This document shows positions 58,340-64,000 of a stretch of DNA of 64,000 bases, piece by piece; positions within the stretch are counted from its first letter, which is position 1; every line of letters starts with the position of its first letter. Source of the stretch: Siphonodentalium dalli. Its lineage: Eukaryota > Mollusca > Scaphopoda > Gadilida > Siphonodentaliidae. Location: assembly GCA_032622095.1 (NCBI GenBank), contig CP136063.1, positions 80,701,980-80,765,979 on the forward strand. Reading direction: 5' to 3'. Both the position numbers and the translations under genes were made by a program. The notes below the pieces were generated by a model. That model saw nothing but the letters and a program-made list of their open reading frames with translations, was not told the origin of the DNA and ran no database searches.

Positions 58340-58913
58340 AACACCGGGCCGACCATGGTTGTTCGGCCCGGTGTGAGAAAATTTTGAAAACTATACAAGA
58401 AAATCGCAAATCCTAGCATCAAGACTGGCCTCAACTGAAGCTTTCCTAGTGTTGGAAATTTCATACCTCATACTCCCCCTCAGGTTGGAAAATTCTTCAA
58501 CTGATGACCATTTATGTCTACAAGTTTGACCAAATGTAGTAAAATATTGTTTTGCTAAACTAATTAGCAGTTTTGTATTGGCCATGTGAATGGGGCAATG
58601 ACACACCGGGCCGACCATGGTTCGGCCCGGTGTGCGAAAATTTTGAAAGAGTGAACAAGAAAATCGCAAAATCCTAACATCTAGACTAGCCTCAAGCCTT
58701 CCTACTGTTCGAAATTTCAAACCCTAGGTTGGAAATTTTCCAACTGATGACAATTCCAATGACAATGTTGACCAATTGTATGACAATATTGTTTTCTTAA
58801 ATTACTAGAAGTTTTTGACTGGCCACGGGGGAGAGACCAGGACACAAGCTTTCCAAGTGTTGGAAATTTCCAACCTGTCACCCCCCTAAGGTTGGAAAAT
58901 TTCCAACTGATGA
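58340..58913. repeat. About 250-bp subterminal tandem repeats with GC hairpins
   Basis: Two full units (58340-58602 and 58603-58842) and a partial third. The full units open with a hairpin CACCGGGCCGACCATGG... closing with TCGGCCCGGTG, followed by AAGAAAATCGCAAA and GTTGGAAATTTC-type palindromes. Probable subterminal binding repeats of the hAT-like element. Confidence 0.7.
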
Positions 58914-60007
58914 TAGACTGGTACCCTGTCCCAACCTCCAGCTACTCGCCCGTAGGGACAGGGATAGGCTAAACAGAAAGTGGAATTTTGAATTGTGTTT
59001 CCGGTTTGTGAGACATTGTTTTAAAATAGAAAAGCACATTTCAACATCGGTACGTTTTTCTTAATTTAATAATACAAGACGCAATGTATATAACTTTGAC
59101 AACTACTCAATCAAATTGAATAGAGTGTTTTTCACAGGAATCGACTAACCCCGATCAACGGCAATAAGTTAAATAGTGCGAAATCATGTTTTTGTAGCTT
59201 GGATATTTGGAAACTCTGATGTCAACAAACACCCCCCGTAACAGGTTACATCAATTTTTGTGTCGAAGTTTGCTGGCTCATGTCGCATTTTATTAACTAA
59301 TTTCGTCGGGGATATATTTACGCTCATGTTGATACCAAAATTAACACAATGGGTCGATGTGATTTGCCTGGGTGGACCTTTTACCATAAATTGCCAAACT
59401 TGGCTATACCGTCCCATGATCTGACAAGTTGGTCAGTCTGTACTACATACATTTAAGGGGTTTATTTACATTAATGATAAAACAGGTATCTCCTCACACA
59501 TATATGTCAATATAAGTTGATGACGATAGTTTTATTTGTTCCAAATAAGTTTCGTGAGGTACTAGTAATCACACCCCCCCCCCCCCCTCGTGCACGGTTA
59601 CATCAACATTGAAGAAGTTTGCTGCCTCATGTCTGATTTTTTTATTCCGATGTTTCGGCTATATTATTGTGGTCATTTTAGTACCAAAATCATCTATATG
59701 AGGCAGATATATTTTGTTTGCGTGAGGTGTTTTGTGTCAAACGGGAAAATCTGAGTTGTCTGGGGAGCAACGGAGCCTGAGGGTTAATATTACTAGTGCA
59801 TATTATTTGTTGTTGTCTGTATGTCAGTATGGCTATCATGTTTGACCATACCAGTATATATTTTTTTTATAATAATTTTGAGTCTCAGCAAAATGTGTAC
59901 TATATTGCATGTAAATAATTAAAAATAGTAGTAGATGAAAAAAAATCATGTTGCTATTATAGCTTAGTTATAGCATAAGTACTAGTAATATGTTTAATAT
60001 TTTGCAG

Positions 60008-60135
60008 AAATGGACCGTACACCAAGTTAAATATCAACGAGTGTCAGTACAAAGAGAAGAAATGTAAAAAGAAATCGGGATATCAGCACCCCGACCAAAC
60101 ACCACTCCGTGAGAAAAAAAGACAAAGTTTTTCTG
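60008..60135 (+). other. Exon-like open segment in foldback loop
   Basis: A good acceptor (atattttgcag) and donor (TCTgtaagt) bracket 128 nt, open in one frame over 42 codons (starts NGPYTKLNINECQYKEKK, very basic). Family unknown. A single open stretch this short can arise by chance. Confidence 0.3.
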
Positions 60136-60370
60136 TAAGTTTTCTGAAATGCATATCATATTTTAGTGGTTATTATTTTAAATACAATTTTATAATATAT
60201 TTGGAATAAATGGCTAACAGCTCTGAAATCATACCTTTATCCTCATGACATTATGATCTATGAGTCTTGGTAAGGTGGTTATAACTCTTCTCAGCTCATC
60301 ACCTAAAAATTAATAATAGTTTGTATGACATATTGAAAAAAGCATGTCTTGTACAGTACAGGCCTACTTG

Positions 60371-60571
60371 TACAGTAATGCCCTAAATAATCGACTCCTT
60401 AACCACAGCAGAATTATGGGTAATTTTTCAGGATTTAGTCGGAAATATGGCTTGCTGCCATTCATCAGATAGCTCTCGGTGAGAGTTTTCCACTGAATAG
60501 CAACAAGCCATATTTCCGACTAAATCCTGAAACATTTCCCATAATTCTGCTGTGGTTAAAGAGTCAATTAC
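60371..60571. mobile_element. Family D MITE, first of a back-to-back pair
   Basis: TACAGTAATGCCCTAAATAA start; its right end stops at AGTCAATTAC where the next copy begins. Confidence 0.86.
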
Positions 60572-60788
60572 TACAGTAATGCTCTAAGTAATCGACTTCT
60601 TAACCACAGCAGAATTATGGGTAACTTTTCAGGATTTAGTCGGAAATATGGCTTGTTGTAATTCATCGGAAAGCTCACGGGGAGAACTTTCCGATGAATG
60701 GCAACGAGCCATATTTCCAACTAAATCCTGAAAAGTTACCCATAATTCTGCTGTGGTTAAGAAGTCGATTACTTAGAGCATTACTGTA
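60572..60788. mobile_element. Family D MITE, second of pair
   Basis: TACAGTAATGCTCTAAGTAA ... CTTAGAGCATTACTGTA, complete and inserted at the end of the previous copy. Confidence 0.9.
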
Positions 60789-60830
60789 CAGTTTGATGTC
60801 CCCCATACCTACCTTAATAAATACCCAGAC

Positions 60831-61267
60831 CAAGCCCGGATTTAGTGTGTCTGACATTTGCAGAATCATGTCCCCAGAGAGTGAATTTATTGACAGTCAG
60901 ACACAGCAGGCTAGCATCACCAAATTCACCATTTGGGAACCTCATTCTGCTTAGGCCTCAACTGCTATGGGAGACTTAGGATCAGATTGAAATTCCCCAG
61001 TTGAAATTGATAATGTTCACTCATTAGTCACCTCGATTATGCAAATTATTGTCTGCAAATTAGGGGGAAAAGAGTAACTGAACAGAAAAGTAACTAAAAT
61101 CAATGTTAATTTGAGGCCATAGATACTGGTACATGTACTTCCAGAAGATGAGGCCTAAACAGAATGAGGTTCCCAGAGGGTTAATTTGGTGATGCAGGGT
61201 AGCATCACTAAATTCACCCTCTGGGGACCCCATTCTGCAAATGTCTGACACACTAGATCCAGGCTTG
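60831..61267. mobile_element. Family A, long variant
   Basis: Ends CAAGCCCGGATTTAG and CTAGATCCAGGCTTG. Flanks ACCCAGAC and ACCCTGAT match at 6 of 8 positions, compatible with a decayed TSD. In the foldback loop. Confidence 0.82.
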
Positions 61268-61441
61268 ACCCTGATCCTAATATTTTTATTTGTCTACCAA
61301 ATTTATAAATGACACCTGGACTATTTACCTCAAAATCTGCATAAGAATATTCAATTTCATTCTACATTACTCTCAGTAAATCAAGTACCAGTGCTACATT
61401 GTAAAAGTCAAAACTAATTGATGAGGATTAGAGTGCAAATC

Positions 61442-61691
61442 TTGAATCCTTTCATGACGGGAGCCGTACTGGTGCAGCATTAAAGACCCTGTTCCAAAGC
61501 ATTCTCTTATATATGTGAGTCTCCCATAGGGCGCCTCGCATATATAAGAGAATGCATTGTCTTACAAGATCAAGGTAAATATTGTTTGGCCAAAGCATTC
61601 TCTTTTATAAGGGATCCTCACATTTATAAGAGAGTGCATTGGCACAGGGTGTTCACAAAATTTGAGGAAGCTCCAGTCATGGAAAGGTTAA
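61442..61691. mobile_element. Family B MITE in foldback loop
   Basis: Left end decayed (TTGAATCCTTTCATGACGGG), right end CCAGTCATGGAAAGGTTAA. Internal palindromes intact. Confidence 0.83.
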
Positions 61692-63340
61692 TACAGAAAA
61701 GATTTTTAATCAATAGAAAATAAGCAATTAATTTTCTGAAATAGGGACCCATTTTTTGTATTTGAGGCAATAGTTTCTATCAGAACAACATGGTATGCAG
61801 TTAACTAGGTTTATTTAATTTTAGGCTTGAAATTTAGAGGATATTACTTGGTTGGTTTGATATCAGGTCCGAAATCAGCCTGAGACTGAATGTCAAACAC
61901 ATGCAGGGTCACTGTGTCACCAATAAAACATGTGCGGGGGTCACTGTCACAAACAAATAAATAAATTAATGTCAAATCTACCAAGTAATATCATATTTAT
62001 TAATTAGATCGCCTCTTTGTAGCTGACAACTATTTCAAATGAGTGACATCACGCAAACAAAATATATCTGCCTCATATAGATGATTTTGGTACTAAAATG
62101 ACCACAATAATATAGCCGAAACATCGAAATAAAAAAATCAGACATGAGGCAGCAAACTTCTTCAATGTTGATGTAACCGTGCACGAGGGGGGGGGGGGGT
62201 GTGATTACTAGTACCTCACGAAACTTATTTGGAACAAATAAAACTATCGTCATCAACTTATATTGACATATATGTGTGAAGGAGATACCCGTTTTATCAT
62301 TAATGTAAATAAACCCCTTAAATGTATGTAGTACAGACTGACCAACTTGTCAGATCATGGGACGGTATAGCCAAGTTTGGCAATTTATGGTAAAAGGTCC
62401 ACCCAGGCAAATCACATCGACCCATTGTGTTAATTTTGGTATCAACATGAGCGTAAATATATCCCCGACGAAATTAGTTAATAAAATGCGACATGAGCCA
62501 GCAAACTTCGACACAAAATTGATGTAACCTGTTACGGGGGGTGTTTGTTGACATCAGAGTTTCCAAATATCCAAGCTACAAAAACATGATTTCGCACTAT
62601 TTAACTTATTGCCGTTGATCGGGGTTAGTCGATTCCTGTGAAAAACACTCTATTCAATTTGATTGAGTAGTTGTCAAAGTTATATAATTGCGTCTTGTAT
62701 TATTAAATTAAGAAAAACGTACCGATGTTGAAATGTGCTTTTCTATTTTAAAACAATGTCTCACAAACCGGAAACACAATTCAAAATTCCACTTTCTGTT
62801 TAGCCTATCCCTGTCCCTACGGGCGAGTAGCTGGAGTTGGGACAGGGTACCAGTCTAACTGATGACCATTTCTGTCAAAATTTTTGACCAAAAATAGGAA
62901 CATATGCAAATATTGGTCGAAAAACAATAAATTCCCCCAATAAATTGTTTTATAATCAAACTACAAGAACATTTTCAACCTATTGTTGGTGTGAAATTTC
63001 GTTGTGGCAGGTATGAAATTTCCAACTATTGAAAATATAGCTCTCTGCTGGGGGGTGAGACACCCCCCCCCCTCTAGCCACATCCCTGCTCCTGCTGAAA
63101 TAATTTATTGATAATTCAGCTAATAATGCAACGGTAAGCTTTTGATTGTGTCATGTACGTTAATCCAGAATGTTTGATTGTGTCATATAATACGCGGAAT
63201 AGGAACGATGAACGGAACAACGGAATACGACAAATTCAGACAGGCCATCGATGATCGACAGTCTTTGCCAATCGGCAAACCTCGGTGATTTACGAGAAGT
63301 TGCGATTGCAGTCTATGCATGCATATAACGCAGATAATCC

Positions 63341-63966
63341 TTAAAGGCCCACTTAATTTTCGAACCCCCAGATCACATATATATATATAAAATATATGCC
63401 ATATTATCTACCATTTGAAAGAGGAAGCTCCAAAACATTGTATTATCAACGTGTCCGGTGTAATAAACTGAACATTTTGTTTTTGTTGAGTTACCGACGT
63501 GTTTTTGTGCTTAATTTTCATCTGGATTGTAGTGCAAAGTGTATTATTTTCAAAGGAGGGGTAATAACTCTATATCTTAAAAATAGAGTTATTCCCCTTC
63601 CATTGAAAATACATTTTTAGTTTGAATTCTGTTGCATTCTGGGAGCCATAACGGGGGAAATCATTCTAGGATTTCAGTAGTCCCGTCGCTGGCTCAGTCC
63701 ACTCCGCTTACTACTCCGTAACGTCTCTCATGCTGGGAACGTTACGCCTTAGCGTAGTGAAGGCATAGAGCTAGCGTCTGGTCTAGGATTTCAGCTGCTT
63801 TATATTTTTCTATGGGCATCTTCTGAGACACAGACGTTTCAAATGGTGACGAATTGTAGTATTTTAATCATATTTTATGATATAGATTTTTATTAAAACC
63901 GCGTGTATATCAAGGCACTATATAAAAAAAAATAATCGGTGACTCAAAAATTGAGTGGGCCTTTAA
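63341..63966. mobile_element. Family E foldback (reverse), with 104-bp insertion
   Basis: TTAAAGGCCCACTTAATTTT ... ATTGAGTGGGCCTTTAA, TTAA both sides. Interrupted at 63678-63781. Confidence 0.88.
63678..63781. mobile_element. 104-bp insertion with 13-bp direct repeats
   Basis: Flanked by TCTAGGATTTCAG at 63665-63677 and 63782-63794. Begins TAGTCCCGTCGCTGGCTCAG; an internal TGGCTCAGTCC resembles an RNA polymerase III A box, but no B box or tail is clear. GC-richer than its host. Confidence 0.6.
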
Positions 63967-64000
63967 CAGGACACGATGTTTGAATGCGGGTACACTCGAT

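Larger units (their letters stand above)
58914..62857. mobile_element. Foldback transposon with ~810-bp terminal inverted repeats and captured loop
   Basis: Arms 58914-59725 and 62049-62857 are inverted copies differing by only a few single-base changes and indels. They begin TAGACTGGTACCCTGTCCC. Exact 8-bp TSD ACTGATGA (58906-58913, 62858-62865) lies inside the hAT-like element. The 2.3-kb loop holds no transposase but contains family A, B and two D MITEs and an exon-like segment. The superfamily (hAT, P or other with 8-bp TSD) is not resolved. Confidence 0.9.
57971..63088. mobile_element. hAT-like DNA transposon, non-autonomous, interrupted
   Basis: Terminal inverted repeats CAGGGATGTGGCTAGAGGG at 57971 and its complement ending at 63088, flanked by an exact 8-bp duplication CTCCTGCT (57963-57970, 63089-63096). 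CAG... ends plus an 8-bp TSD are the hAT signature. The left part holds C-rich tandem repeats (58038-58185), about three units of a ~250-bp repeat (58340-58913), and repeated GTTGGAAATTTCCAAC palindromes. Without the nested element it is about 1.2 kb. No transposase seen. Confidence 0.88.

Noticed and set aside
1-64000. tRNA, rRNA and CRISPR arrays
   Set aside because: No cloverleaf with both A and B boxes, no rRNA-like block and no regularly spaced direct repeats with unique spacers were seen by eye; a tRNAscan-SE/Infernal run would settle it.

Overview
The window is animal nuclear DNA: AT-rich, with spliced genes, GT-AG introns of hundreds to thousands of bases, and a very heavy load of short non-autonomous DNA transposons. 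The protein families are bilaterian. The repeat style (TTAA- and TA-flanked MITEs, HINE/pearl-like elements with a ~162-bp internal tandem repeat) suggests a lophotrochozoan, perhaps a bivalve mollusc. The phylum is an inference.

Three host genes are supported. (1) On the minus strand, from 15.5 kb to beyond the left edge, are the first nine coding exons of the SWI/SNF ATPase SMARCA4/Brahma (about 670 residues: Gln/Pro/Met-rich N-terminus, QLQ domain, start of HSA; the ATPase and bromodomain lie outside). (2) On the plus strand, 23.8-51.5 kb, a complete 18-exon SPICE1-like gene (spindle and centriole associated protein) predicts 1014 residues, including six near-identical 22-residue repeats in one large exon. 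(3) On the minus strand, 56.3-57.6 kb, is an intronless 419-residue flavin-containing monooxygenase. SMARCA4 and SPICE1 are divergent, about 8 kb apart. No rRNA, tRNA or CRISPR was found.

Most other recognisable sequence is mobile. Recurring families are named here: A (palindrome of palindromes, 8-bp target duplication, hAT-like), B and C (TTAA-flanked, CCCTTT termini, piggyBac-like), D (TA-flanked near-perfect hairpins), E (TTAA-flanked foldback, AGGCCCACTT termini), F (HINE/pearl-like), G (GC-richer repeat starting near a CCCGACNTCGTCCGGGC motif), plus larger hAT and foldback insertions. Target duplications can be read directly for several copies.

Regions. 0-15.5 kb: SMARCA4 exons, introns full of A, B, C, F and G copies, and a cluster of a 15-bp motif (10.5-11.45 kb). 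15.5-22.2 kb: intergenic, with a G element, a LINE RNase H relic and a TA-flanked foldback. 22.2-51.5 kb: SPICE1, including a nest of E, F and hAT elements in its largest intron (42.5-45.5 kb). 51.5-56.3 kb: intergenic MITEs. 56.3-57.6 kb: FMO. 57.97-63.09 kb: a hAT-like element (TSD CTCCTGCT) interrupted by a 3.9-kb foldback element (TSD ACTGATGA) with ~810-bp arms and a 2.3-kb loop of MITE-bearing DNA and one exon-like segment. 63.3-64 kb: an E copy carrying a 104-bp insertion between 13-bp direct repeats.

The genes form no obvious pathway; their proximity looks incidental. The strongest candidates for undescribed features are the foldback element that seems to have captured genomic DNA, the GTCACTCCTGTTACC motif cluster with its hairpin, and the shared-end TTAA MITE families.
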